Shown here piece after piece: positions 22,757-35,488 of a stretch of DNA of 64,000 bases. Within the stretch, counting starts at the first letter, position 1, and each line of letters starts with the position of its first letter. Both the position numbers and the translations under genes were made by a program. Origin of the DNA: Brachionus koreanus (Eukaryota; Rotifera; Eurotatoria; Ploima; Brachionidae). The stretch is taken from contig PJRA01000263.1 in assembly GCA_016987375.1 (NCBI GenBank), positions 4,799,851-4,863,850 on the forward strand, read 5' to 3'. The notes beneath the pieces are model-generated. The model had not been told where the DNA came from. It saw only the letters and a program-made list of their open reading frames with translations, and ran no database searches.

Positions 22757-24529
22757 AAATCTAAATTAAACTCTAAATTGAAAAATGCGTTCTATTGGGA
22801 ATGCCTCACTTCATAAAAAAATTATTTTTTTTTTAAATATTGAAGAATTTTGAAAGAAATAAAAAATATATATAAGCAAAATTGATCAAAGAATGATTAG
22901 AGCATTCTCAGTGTAACAAAAAAACGGTTTTACCACAAAAAAAATTAAATTTTGTTAATTTAATTAAAATTTTGATGATGTTTTAAATAATAAAATTAAG
23001 TTTTATTTTTTAAATTTATTAGACTTATTTTTACAATATTTGCTTTTATTCAAAAAAAAACTACTTCATCTATGATGAGTTGAATATAAGATGATTGAGA
23101 AGAGAATTAATAAATGTATTTCAAGTCCTTTATTAGATATTGCATCATCATAAATCGAAACACAGCTTTGACGTGTCATTTAACAGTTAAAAACTTTATC
23201 AATATTTAAAAATATCCAAAAGAGAAAGGTTTAAAATGTGTCTTTGGGGAAAGCAGCATTATTTAAGGTTCAAAATAGGTTTTTTCTACCCTTCTTTCCT
23301 ACCATTTAAGTTACTTTTTAGATTAAAATTTAAAAGTCTTTTCGATTAGAATAAGCATATTTTGCCACAAAAATAAAAAGTTTTAATTTGATTGACTTTT
23401 TTAACAAAATTAATGAAAATTTCTTTAAATTTTGCTTAAAAAATTGTAAAAAATTAATTGAATAATTATAATTTGGCACAATTGATGGCATACAGCATTG
23501 TTTTCAGTAGTAATTTGTGAATTACTTTTTATAAATATTTTATTAAAATTTAATTAGATGATCGAATGAATAAGAGAAAAAAAAAAGGGTTTTAAGTCCA
23601 GTGTTTTATGATTTAATGTCTTATGGTATTTTGTATTGTTTAGCATCTTCTCAAGTTAGTTTTGATTTTTTATTTTTGTCTCGAACATCTTGTTGCAAAT
23701 TGGGCATTTTGTTCTGATTTTCGCTACTTTTACTCGTAAATGAATTTTTTTTAGTGCGGTTTGTCTAGTAAATCTGTAAAGTTCTTTTTTTGTCAAAGTC
23801 ATCTCTTAGAGGACGTATACATTTTTGAACTATGTTGTCGTTGTAGATCTTTCCTCTCGCTTTTTTTGAAATTTTTATTGTTTTTTCAATCATTAATCAC
23901 AATTTTATTTTATTTTAATTTTTTAATTTATGGATATTAAATTTTACAATTAAAAGGCATGTAACTTTGTCGAATTTAATGTTCTGATCAGTTACCATTG
24001 CTTTCAATTACAATCCTTACAAAATTATAATCAAAGATAATATTTAATCAAAGAAATCAGATAAACTGAAATAAATTTTAATAAAAGAGATTATTAGGCA
24101 AAATAAAAATTTTAAATTAACTTAAAAAAATGAAAATTGGTAAAAATTTTAAAATACACAATTAAATTACTTTGTGTTTTTTGGAAATAAAAATCCTTTT
24201 TTAACACTTTAAAAAAAAATCTTGAAATGTAACAAAAATTTTAAACTCTGCGATGAAATTTAATTGCGCACTTAATAAATTTTTTATCAAATTTAAGAAA
24301 AATTTTCAACTCGCCTTTTTTTTTTCACTGTATTTAACATTTTTAAAAAATTTAAAATTCATTAAATTATTTTTTGGTAAAATATTGAAAATCAACAGAC
24401 AATAAAATAAAAAATTTAGATTAAGCTGCTTTATTTTATTCTATTAGATAAATTATATTAAATTAATCTTTTGCGTTTTAAAAAAAATATTATCTTATTT
24501 ACAAACTAAATATTTGATCCTTTTCTAAT
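22757..24529. other. Convergent intergenic region
   Basis: About 1.8 kb of AT-rich DNA between the 3' ends of the release factor (plus) and MIB2 (minus). No coding frame, repeat boundary or RNA gene could be supported. Confidence 0.5.
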
Positions 24530-27500
24530 TTAGGTTTCGTAAATTTTGATCTTTTTAACAATTTTTTCGCGACATATGTGACATGTCTTGAGTGGAATCG
24601 AACAAAAATTGCACACAATATGACCACATTGAAACGCTGTGTCTTAAAATAAAAACCAAAATTTAAATTTACATGATAAAATAAAGAAATTTAATGAAGA
24701 AAAAAACTCTTAAAATTTTGTCTTAATTAAACTTAATTTTTCTACCTTTTTTTCTCTCCATGCAAATGGAACACGTTTGTGCTTCTTCCAAGTATCTAAT
24801 CTTGTCTAATAGTTCATTAAACTCATCTTTGTTTGAATTGATCGAACTTCCATTATCATTTATTTTTTCTTTTATGGGAATATTGCATTCAAGACACTTT
24901 TTCATTCGAATGCTGCACTGGAAACAAACAATTTTGTGATTACACGGCATAAATGTAACTGTTGGCGACTCATCATCGCAAAGTTTGCAGTTTTCCACAA
25001 TTACTGTATCAGTAGTTCTAAAATGAATGCTTCATATTTTCTGTTTATAATTTTTAAGTTTAATTTTACTCTAAAGCCAAAAAATTTTGCTGAATAAAAT
25101 TAATCATTCGTTGATCAGTAATATAATCCAATGGTGATATTTGATGCTTATTTTTGACCAATTTGGCTCCATTTTGAATCAAATAAATAGCTATAATCAA
25201 TCTTATATTATTATTGAATTCGCTAGGCATATTTTGGGCAATCTAAAAAATCAAAACATAAACTTTGCATTTATTAATATTTTATTAAAAGAAAAAGCCA
25301 TTACCATGAGCATGTCCTTACAATCTTTGAGGTCAATTTCAGCATTGGTAAATTTAGTACTTGGATTGGGAATTTGAGCTGATGGATCTAAGTTGGCCAT
25401 TTTATCATTAAGAGCTAAGTGCAAACAAGAATCACCGTCTTCATCAACTGCATTTACGTTTGCTTCTAATAAGAAAATTTTTTTAAAGAATTTTTTCATG
25501 TATTTATCAATACTTTTATCGACCAAGAGCTCAATTATTGGCGCATGTAGCTGTGCAACCGAAAGCAACAGAGGAGTTTGACGTCTATTGTTTAGGACTT
25601 CTTTGTCAGCGCGACTTTCGATCAAACACTTTATAACTTCTTTGTGACCGTTTAGAGCAGCCAAATGAAATGCTGAAAATCCATCATCTTTTTTGGTATC
25701 AACCAACTGAGGCGAATATGATATTAGCTTTTCCACCGCTCTTTAATTAAAAATTAAATTCATAAAAAACAAGACAGTTCGACAATTAGTTTACATAATA
25801 TTTCCTTTAAGACTAGCATAGTGTAAGATGTTGAATCCGCGTTTGTTTCTTAACGATAAGTTTATTGATGGCGTTGCCAAAAGCATTTCAATTATTATCC
25901 TACTCTCTTTGGTTATCTCTTTACTTATAATATCATGTAAAGCTGTATCACCGTACGAATCTTGGATATTTACATTGCATTTATGCTTTAAAAGAACTCG
26001 CACACAATTCGTATGCTGTTTGTTTACTGACACATGAAGGCCAGTGCAACCATTTTTGTTCACCGAATTGATGTTGGCATTTTTCTGAAGCAAAAATTCC
26101 GCGATTTCTGGTTGATTTCTGTTTTTAAAAAAAAATTTTTATATTACAAGAATTTCAAGATCAATCATTTCTTAAACTAATTTTTCCTTGTACAAACAAG
26201 ATTATTTTTTATGATAAAACTTATTTTGATAAATTGAAGGAAATCTAGAGTCATTTAGTTTTACCAAATATGCTATATGAATATAGAAAACAAGCTGTAT
26301 TACAAGTGCTCACCAAAAAAAAAGTAAAAATTCTTTTCGTAAACAAATCATAGCCTTGTCCAGTAGGCTGGCAAGTCCATATTCAAGCAAAATCTTCACC
26401 AATAGGTTAAATATCAGACTTTGTAGTGAATCAAGATACAATTAGACCAAATCCAAAACCAAGTTAAACCAAGCTTTTCAAAAAATTCCAGTAATGGTTA
26501 ATGAAAATTAATTTTGTCAGCCAGCCAAAAAAAAACAAGAAAACCTTGTTTACTTTCTGAATTTTTTTGGTTATTTTATGCTTCATATTTTTGAATATGA
26601 AGTATTATAGAATCTATTAAATTGTTGTTGGTGTATCAAAATAAGAATTGAGCCCTTTGATCTTCTATTTTGATAGTCTTTTCAGAATCAATCCCGCAAA
26701 TTATTTTAAAATTATATTTTAAAATATTTTAAAAAAAACATTTGGACATTTTGATTTTTAATGCAAGTGAAAAATTAATATTGAAGATTTTTTTTTTAAA
26801 TTTATAAAAATCATAATAAATTCTATTAAACAAGATCTTAATAAAACTTCTTTAAATTACCTTTTTTTAAAATAATTTTTTAATTTTAAAATAAAAAATT
26901 TATTATTTAATTATCTAATTATTTATTTTTATTTAAAATTCTTTGATAGAAATACAATTGTTAGTATTCCCAGGAACCAATTAGGATCCTGTCAGGATTT
27001 CTTACTGGAATCTGGGACATTTCTTAGAATTTTTCCTAATCAGGACGGTAAAGGATCCATACAAAATATCCGAAAAATCTTTAGTCTTTCTAGGATCTTA
27101 AAAGATCCTTTTAAGAATTCTAACTATTTTTTTAAAAAAGCCTAGAACAAATATCATCAAGAATTATTAAGATTAGTCAAATTCAAATCAGATTCTAAAT
27201 CTAATCTTAATTGAGATCTTATTAGGAATTTCTAATTAGTTCTAGAGGACTTCAATCTCAGTTTTTGAATTTTAGAACCAAAAATAATGAGAAAAATGTT
27301 AAAATTTGAACTTGAAGCATTTGAAATCGAATTTTAGAATAAAGAAATATCAATTTCTTAAAAACTACGCATAGATAGAGCATTTGATTCAAGCAAATAC
27401 TATAAATTTTCAACAAATAAGACAAGGAGCATTATAAAATTTATGGCAAATCAGAATGAACTGTTTGAATCGAGATTGAATGTTTTTTTTACGTAGTAGT

Positions 27501-30500
27501 GAAACAGTTTGTAGTTATTAGTAGTGATTAGATTGCCTTATCAAAAATAAGTCTCCTAAAAAAGTTAAATCATTTTAAAAAATAAGAACTAATTCAATAA
27601 CTTATTTTTTGTGTGTGAAAAAACCAAAAAAATTTGATACTAATCAATAGCCATAAAAAAAATTTCTTTTTTATCACAGATTATGAAAATGAAAACGAAC
27701 ATGATTAAATTATACTATATTTTATTTAGGCTTATTTTTAAAATTTACTTTATCTTAAAGTTTAAATAAAACTTAAATTGGTAAACAAAATGCTTTTCTG
27801 TATTTTTCAAGAATTTATCAACTTTTTCCAATTAAATGTATCGAAAACGACAAAAATATATTATGGCGTCAAAAAATTCTATCCTGATAAAGCTAATAAA
27901 CAATTGAAATTTAATTTTTTTCTGTTTCAATCTCCGGGGAATCTTAATAGTTCTTATAAAATCTTTTTCTCAAGAAATTCTTTATGGATCTTAATTGAAC
28001 TAATAAGATCTAACATTTTAGATAATTCAAAAATTTACCCGGACGATAGTTTTTCACGACTAAAAAATAATACTATAGAATAAAGAAAAATTTTAAAGAA
28101 TAACAAAATAAACTGTAGCAAAATTTTATTTATTTTTTTTAAGTATAACATTTGTAACTATAGAATAAAAAAATTGCAGTGTAGTTTTGGTATTATTTTT
28201 TCTAAAATTACAAACAAAATTTATTTTTAATTAAAAATTAAAAATGTCAAAAAAAAGGTTAGAAAGGAATAATGATAATAATATAATTACTAGTCAAGGT
28301 CTAACCTCACTTCATACAATTGACCATTTAAAAAAAAACTTGTACTTGTAGATGGTATTTAGCCTACGCGATGTCTGCTCATTTGTAAAAAGCAAGTGAA
28401 TTGTTTTGTTTCTCTCTAATTAATGAAAGGTCAACAAAATTTGTAATTTAGGCCTCGACCAGGAAAAAAAAAAAAACTTTTCAAATTTAGTTGACTTTTT
28501 ATGCTATAATAATTTGTTTTTTATACTAAAATAAATAAAATTTTGTTTATGCTACAAAGAATTTTATTTTATTCTATACTTTATTTTTTTTATTCGTCAA
28601 GAGCTTTTTCCCAATTTATCCTTAAGAATCTAACTAGGAACTTACACGAAACTCGAACCACACGAGTTCCTACAAGAATTTCCTTAATAAACTTGAGAGA
28701 GTTTTTTTTCAGAATTTTATCAAGGTTTTTAAAGACCCTAACAAAAATTCTGTTCCTAAAAATTCTTAAAGATTCTTACAGGATCCTTATAAGGAATTGG
28801 CTTCTGGGTTTTTATACTAATTTCTAAGAAATCGATTAAACGGTCTTTAAGTGTGTTATTTACAAATTGAATTTGATTAGATAAAAAATTAATTAAAAAA
28901 TTACCCAAAGCATGAAAAATGCAAAGCAGTGTCACCTTCAGAGTCTGTTATTTCTAAATTAACTTTTGACAAAACCAAAAATTTAACGATTTCAATGTGT
29001 CCTTGATGAGAACTAACTTGAATAGCCGTCTTACCCGAGCTTTTTTGATCAATAAGCTTCAAAAATGCTAAATTAAATTTGAATTTTAAATAAGCTTTTA
29101 AAAAACAAACATACATTTGGATTTTTCACTATTATATCTTTGACTGCTTGGAGATTTCCATGCGCTGCTTCTCTTACAAGCTGATCAATGCTTTCAGGAT
29201 TGAAAATTTTTGTATTATCATCACTCATGTCTTTAAGCTGACTTGCTATTTGAACTTAAAATTTTATGGTTACAATAATTCGACACTAAACTAAAAATTA
29301 CGTCTCAAGGTGGCTTCTTCCATGTTATGGTAAGCAATTGTATTGTGAATATCCGCATGAGGTTTGGTTACTATTGAACAACATGCCGAATTAACAGTAA
29401 ATCCTACACCATTATAAGAAATTCTTAAATCACCATCAGCATAAATATTTATTATCTTGCAAATTTTTCCCAAAATCATTCTCATTTTTTCGCTCCATTC
29501 TCCATGCCCTTTTTGCATATTTTTTACACTTTCTTCGTCATTATTAACTCGTACATAATCACCAACTACAAAGCCAGTTGTTATTTTGGTCAAAAGAGCC
29601 GGATAAATTGTCCATCGGTTTTCAGGAGTGTCAAATTGGACTCTTACGTCACCTTTATCAGTAACTCTATGAATTACTCCAATTTTTCCAATCAACTAAT
29701 GAAAAAAAAATTTGTCTTAAAAATTTTCTATATTAAAAGGAAAATTCAGCAAAAACTACATCTGCCATTTTTTGATTCCATCCACCATGTCCTTCTTGCA
29801 TTTGGCGAAACGTTTCCATGCTTACATCTATTTTAACTTTATCTCCAACGGAAAACATGCTACAAAATTCTGGTTGACTATTTTGTTTTTTCAATATTTT
29901 AGCCCTGTCGATAATATCACAATTTGAATGACTTTTAATATTCATTATACCCTGATGTATTTCATCATTATCATTGACCATCTCAATCGTTTTTGTACTA
30001 AGACTATTGCTACCTGAATTTAGACCGGATGATTCTATTAAATACGGATCACTGGGCGCACCTAGGGCAATTAGATGATCGCGATAGTAATAGCCACCGT
30101 CTGCTTCTTGTACATATTTTACGTCAACTTTGCCTTTGTGGCCAATCCGATATACATTCGAAATTCCGGTTGCAGACCATTCTATAGATGCTACACTGAA
30201 AAATGATTCTCGATCCCATCCTCGCACATCAATTACTTTGCCAGTTTTTCCCGCACCGCCTTCATAGATAAATTACTTGCTCTATTTGTAATTTTTCAAG
30301 CAAAGCTTACCATCTTGATTTTGCCTTTTTAAAATTCTCAATATTTATTCTTTAACTAATTTGGTTTAAAATAAAAATGTATACCATTCCCAATCAGGTC
30401 CACGAACAACAATAGCACCAGCAAAAATTCCTCTCACAGCAATTTTTACAGATCCAACGCGTTTATTAACCAAATGGCTTAAATAATAATTTAGACAATA

Positions 30501-33500
30501 CTAAAAATTTTTGATTTTTTTTAGAAGAAATGCAAAAAGTTTCTGTTTTCTTATTTTCTCAAGTTTATGTTTTAACTTCTGGCTTGTTAATCTATCAAAA
30601 GATTAAAAATTTATTTTGAAAAAAGAAATTCTGGTTAATTTACAAATTCATTTTGTGAATAAAGGACTTGTTATCAAAAAAAAAGGATATAAAAATTGTT
30701 CTTTTTCTCTTAGAAAATTATCCAGTATAAATTAAAATTTGATTCAAAACTAAATCAATAATATTGAACTTAGAATTTTGTCTAACTTGGCAAATAACTT
30801 GAAATTTAAAGAAGGCATTGTGAATTTTGTAGCAAACAACAACAACAAATAAAAATTCTAAATTCAGGCATATTTTTTAAATAAAGTCTTAGATATTCTT
30901 CTGCAATTTAACCTCCTGAGGTTTTTATCACTCAAATTTAGTCTGTACCAAATTTATGCAGTTTTAATTTAAATGACTACTCAATGCATGTAGTGCTAGG
31001 TAGACTTTATATATTCCTTCATAAAAGCTTTATTATATAATTTTATATATTAAAAATTTTAATTTTTTATTTTTATAAAATTTTTTAATTATTTTAAAAG
31101 GAGAAAACAAAAATGAATTGATTTTTTTTCAAAAATTTTTGATTTAACTTGAAATTTTTAAATTAGAAATTTATTTAATTAATCAATTAATTTTTAAAAT
31201 TTATTTTTATTTTTTAAAAAATTTTGCCATAAATTTTTCCTATTATTTCCTAAAATATTCATAAAATAAGAGTTAAATAAGCAGCAGAGAAAAAATCAGT
31301 CATAAGACATTTTAGAACCGGTTTTTGAAAAAATAACTGGTTCTTTAATAAACTGCTTTCAAGTCTAAATACCAGGCCTAAATGAGCGGTAAAACCTCAA
31401 CTTTAATATTTGTGTATAGAATCAAAAACAAAGTATTAGAACTTGATATTTTTATTATTAAAAAAAATAGAAATAAGATAAAGTGAATTGACTGATGATT
31501 TTGGTTGCATCAATTATTAAAGACCCATAAGATTTAAGTATTTCAATCCATAAGGTCTCCATAAGGTTTAGATCTGGTAAAACTAATCAGTTATCTCGCC
31601 CTCTTTGATTTCAATTATTTTAATGTTTTTTTTTAAATTACGGACTCCTGGTGACTAGTGCTACTAATAATTTTGATAGCATGAATTATTAAAGACGTTA
31701 TTAATTAATTTTAAATTTCTAAAAAAATATTATTTTATTTTGTCTCAATTAAATACAGTTAAAAGTTTCTAAAAAATTCAGTCAGGCTAAAAAATAAACT
31801 TAAGAGTAGACATAAACAGTCTTCTTTTCTCAGATATCTCAGGTTTAACCAAAGTAGATATGAGATGCATGTTCGTTAGATTAAAAAAGTTAATCCAAAA
31901 CATTGATCACCTTTTTATTTATTGAATTTACTGACTCCCATCTTTTTTAAAAAAAAAAAATGTTCTGTTAATTTAAAAATTTTCTCTAGTTAATCAATTT
32001 ATCATTTTCTGAAGTTTAGTCAATTTATAATTTTTGCGATAATTACAGTAAATATAGCAAAAATTACACCAACAATTAAGTGATGACCTGAACTTTTCTA
32101 TTTGAGAAATGGACCGAAATCTTCTCAAAATTCCAGTTAACCAAAATTCTCGGATTTTTTTTCTGTCCTCAGCTTTTGTATCTATTTATTTATTTAAAGT
32201 TTAAGTCCCATGGACAAATTGAAGTATGATATAAAATAAAAAAAAAAAAATTATAACCAAATTAAAGTCTTTTTTACAATTATTAATTTAACTAGATGAG
32301 TTTATACCTAAGAGAAAAGATCTAGTAGAAAGATATATTAAAATAAGACACAATTATATATAAAAATCTATCTTAAGCAGATCATTTAATAAATAAAAAA
32401 AATTATAGTAGGTTAAGCTTAATTCCATATTTAATTTGATTTGGGAAACAATAAATTTCACTGAATCAACTAGACCACGATTTTCCTCAATAAATAAATG
32501 ATCAATTATTGCTAGAAAAGTCTTCGAACTATAATCCAAAACATCAATCTATATAATTCATCATTTATACTAACAATTTTATAACTTTAAATCTCAATCT
32601 ATGATTTTTTTTTATCTTAAACACATTTGATGATTTTTTTATGTCCCATTATGAGAGAACACAAATTATTTTACAAAATAAATTAAATTTAAGATTTTTT
32701 CTTAATTAAAGAGTTGATTTTACATAATGTTTTTATTTACCTTTTGTAAAACTTCCTCTTTTTTAAATAATAAGAATTTAGATTTTTTAAGTTTGAAACA
32801 AATGATTAAAAAAGTCAATTTAGGGCTAAAAGTATTTTTATGATAATAAGAAAATATTTTGAAATTGAGAAAAAGAAAAATTACCCTTGTGAAGTTGAGG
32901 TTTCGAATCTCATAAACTGATGTGTCAAGTCATGTTTATCAGCCATGTAACATTGACTACATAGATCAAAGTCAAAGCATTTTGTACATTTCCATCGTAC
33001 ACCCTGAATTCCTCTTTTTTTACAATTATCACATATAACATTTGAATGGCGAACCCCTTGTTATTTAAAAATATAAAAATATCAAAATAAAAAAACAAAA
33101 AATAAATCAATTTTGAATGTTGAATGTTGAAACATGATGTTAAAAAGAATTTGAAAATTTTTAAGCTTAGAAATTTTTTATTTCTGATAATTTAAAAAAT
33201 AAATATCTTTATTATTTTTATTCCTTTATCTATCTTCTCGTTTAATTTTTTTAAAATGGAAAAAAAAATTTTTAAAAACTATTTTTTATCAATAAGTTAA
33301 CCAAGATTCTTTAAAAAAATTTAAAAGATAAATTATTACCAATAGTGGAATTATCAAATATTCTCAAATCATATTTTCCTTGATGGCCGACTCGATAATT
33401 GGTCCTAGATCCCGAATCCCACTGCACAATAACAGTTTTTTCAGGCGAAGTTCGGCTACCATTACGTCCTAAGATGAATATTAGATACAAATTTAATCTT

Positions 33501-33720
33501 CTTTTTTAAAATATACCAATCTCCACAATTGTTCCAACGTGGCCCTCGCCATCATCTTGATCACCCCATTGCCTTTCGAAAAAATTTTTTTAATCGTTTT
33601 GAAACTATTATTTAAAATTAAAAATAAAAGTCTGTCTGCTTAATTTTTTATTAAATTTAAAAAAATAAAAATTGATTCATACCAATCTGGACCTCGAACA
33701 ACTCTTAAACCAACTTCCAT
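24530..33720 (-). CDS. MIB2: E3 ubiquitin ligase mind bomb 2
   Basis: Sixteen exons from ATG at 33720: 33683-33720, 33517-33572, 33340-33468, 32885-33056, 30388-30477, 30311-30324, 29760-30259, 29302-29695, 29115-29254, 28905-29056, 25795-26118, 25514-25740, 25305-25465, 25070-25242, 24746-25017, 24530-24642. The total of 2955 nt is in frame and gives 984 residues. Domain order: MIB/HERC2 (1-72, RGPDWQWGDQDDGEG), ZZ finger (80-128), second MIB/HERC2 (143-218), MZM repeats (MQEGHGGW, MQKGHGEW), about eight ankyrin repeats (490-850), then two RINGs (CKLCDD...CLEC and CSICMERK...CHICREK). Two RINGs and the RMKKC block favour MIB2 over three-RING MIB1. Mind bomb proteins ubiquitinate Notch ligands for endocytosis. 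Two introns exceed 2 kb; the rest are mostly 48-62 nt. Confidence 0.95.
26119..28904. other. Long MIB2 intron with possible insertion
   Basis: A 2.8-kb intron where most others in this gene are about 50 nt. A pair of inverted sequences, TTAGTAT...CCCAGGAACCAA near 26961 and its diverged reverse complement ending at 28820, may mark a 1.86-kb insertion. Open frames at 27781-28083 and 28543-28827 are low-complexity and match nothing I know. Confidence 0.4.
30478..32884. other. Long MIB2 intron
   Basis: A 2.4-kb AT-rich intron between the ZZ exon and the second MIB/HERC2 domain. It contains a small inverted repeat AGAACCGG/CTGGTTCT (about 31313-31343) and two related copies of AATTATTAAAGAC near 31515 and 31685. 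No gene found inside. Confidence 0.5.
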
Positions 33721-35014
33721 TTTTCTAAAAATTTTCTCAAAAATTGTTAGTGCGTCAATGCGTACTATGTATTTTATAAAGTAATGTTGTTATTTTAATT
33801 TTTTTCTAGTATTGCTAATTAACTAAATGATCTTTATTGTATTAATTCAAAATTCGTTTTCTTGTATTTCTTGATTATCTCTAGCTTTAGTATCTATATA
33901 AAAAGTAATTTAAAATATTTAAATACGACCTATTGACAACGTGAATTAAGAAATAATTATCATTTTCATTCTAATGTAAATTAGCTTTGTTGAGTTTTTC
34001 ACAAAAATACGCCTAAGTCCGAGCTGAAAATTCGGACTTGGATTTATGTGTACAAAAGATTAATGGCTAGGCTTGATATGTGCCCAGGTAAAGAACATAG
34101 ATTGAGATTTTTGTTTAGTTTTTCGTTAAATATCCAAATTAGAACTAGAGTCGAAAGTATTAATAGATTTTTGACTAACTAAAGGTTTGGACAACTAAAA
34201 GCAAGCCCAAGAAAAAATATTTCGAGTAGCAAACTTTAATCCGTTCAAAATATCTCTCATTTTTTAAGCTCTAGAGAAACAAATTGTTGCCTAAAAATGC
34301 TGATCTATTTATATTAATTTGATTCATATAGGAAATTTCGATAAGTATGGTTTTGGTAATTGTTGGTAGGCTAATGTGGTCACTAAGTGATGCTAATTAG
34401 TAAAAAATATTTTAAAAAATTTTTCTTAGAATAATTTGTGTAATGTTTTTTTTTCTTAATAGTGAAAATCGCTTATTTTTTTAAAAGACAAACCTTTGAT
34501 ATTTTAAATGTTTAATGTATTAAACTTGTGTAGATGCAAAATTATTAACCTTATCTTAAAACACATAAGTTTAGTTTAAGTAGAATTTTTAAATCATAAC
34601 TTAAGCAAACCAAGACTTAGTGTTATAACTTTTTCTTCAAAATACCACTAAATAAAGTCGTTTTGTTTATATTTGTTATGTAAGATTGTAAAATTATAGT
34701 AATAAGTATATTCAGTTTGAGTTTAAACAAACTATTTCTTCATTTAATTTTGATTAACATTTCAATTGATTTTAAAATTTAAATTTTCAAATTAGCCCAC
34801 AATTTTTTATTAAAATTAAGTAAGTAAATATTTGCTATGATCAGAAAACGTTAATATTAAAAATTTGTTGTACATCAAGAAGAGCAAATTTAAAATCAAG
34901 TAAATAAAGTATGAATTAAAAAAGATAATTTTCTAAAAATAGTTAAATACAAAACTTAAAATAAAAAGCTAAAACTTTAATTTGAGTTTTTAAATCCTTG
35001 AAAATTTGTATTAA
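33721..35014. other. Upstream region of MIB2
   Basis: AT-rich DNA that should include the MIB2 promoter. A hairpin lies at 34000-34050. No coding frame was recognised. Confidence 0.45.
34000..34050. repeat. Hairpin-forming inverted repeat
   Basis: AAGTCCGA and TCGGACTT are perfect arms with a nine-base loop, and pairing extends outward to CACA/TGTG at the edges with a few mismatches. It lies about 300 bp upstream of the MIB2 start. Its role is unknown; a degenerate foldback element is possible. Confidence 0.5.
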
Positions 35015-35488
35015 GATATTTTTAGAAATAAATCAGTAAATTTATCTCATGCTAACCACCAGAATCAAAGGAGTTGGTGTGCTTACCTCCTTTTCTCTAT
35101 TAATGATAATAAAACTCTAAACATAAGTATCATACTGGAGAGGATTCGAAAGATACTCGAGGAATCGAGTCTTGGATCATGGCTAACCCATGCATACCAA
35201 TGGGTTTTTGAATCAATATTTGATTATTAAAATTAGTTTTATAAAATTTCATTTTTATAGAAAAAAAACTTTAGAATAAGTCAGATTTTTGATGCATACC
35301 ATGGATTACCAATTTTATACACATCGCAAATATTGTTTCAACATAAAAACTCTGAAGAGAAATTCATTAATAGAAGAGTAGTTTTGCAGCGCAAGTTTGG
35401 AATCCAAGCAAAAAAATTCATGAGTGCACTAGAGAGAATTCAGGAACATTATCTAAATCAGCAAAACAAGGTCTTGTTGCGAAATTAA
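35015..35488 (+). other. Candidate two-exon open frame, unknown
   Basis: Two open segments, 35015-35203 and 35261-35488, join in phase 0 across a 57-nt interval that starts with GT and ends TTTTTATAG, the typical intron size here. Together they give about 138 codons before a TAA. Composition looks coding (ILERIRKILEESSLGSW; VVLQRKFGIQAKKFMSALER) and less AT-biased than the surroundings. There is no ATG at the start, so upstream exons would be needed. I recognise no family. It may be part of an unannotated gene or the remains of a mobile element. Confidence 0.35.

Noticed and set aside
27781..28083. Plus-strand open frame inside the MIB2 intron
   Set aside because: Low-complexity composition rich in Phe, Asn, Lys and Ile from AT bias; no motif, and no convincing start or splice context.
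28543..28827. Plus-strand open frame inside the MIB2 intron
   Set aside because: It overlaps the repeat-rich right end of the possible insertion; its Arg/Thr/Leu pattern reflects short DNA repeats rather than a protein family.
32895..32911. GGTTTCGAATCTC, reminiscent of a tRNA T-arm box
   Set aside because: It is antisense to the ZZ exon of MIB2, and no acceptor stem or A-box is present. No tRNA was found anywhere in the window.
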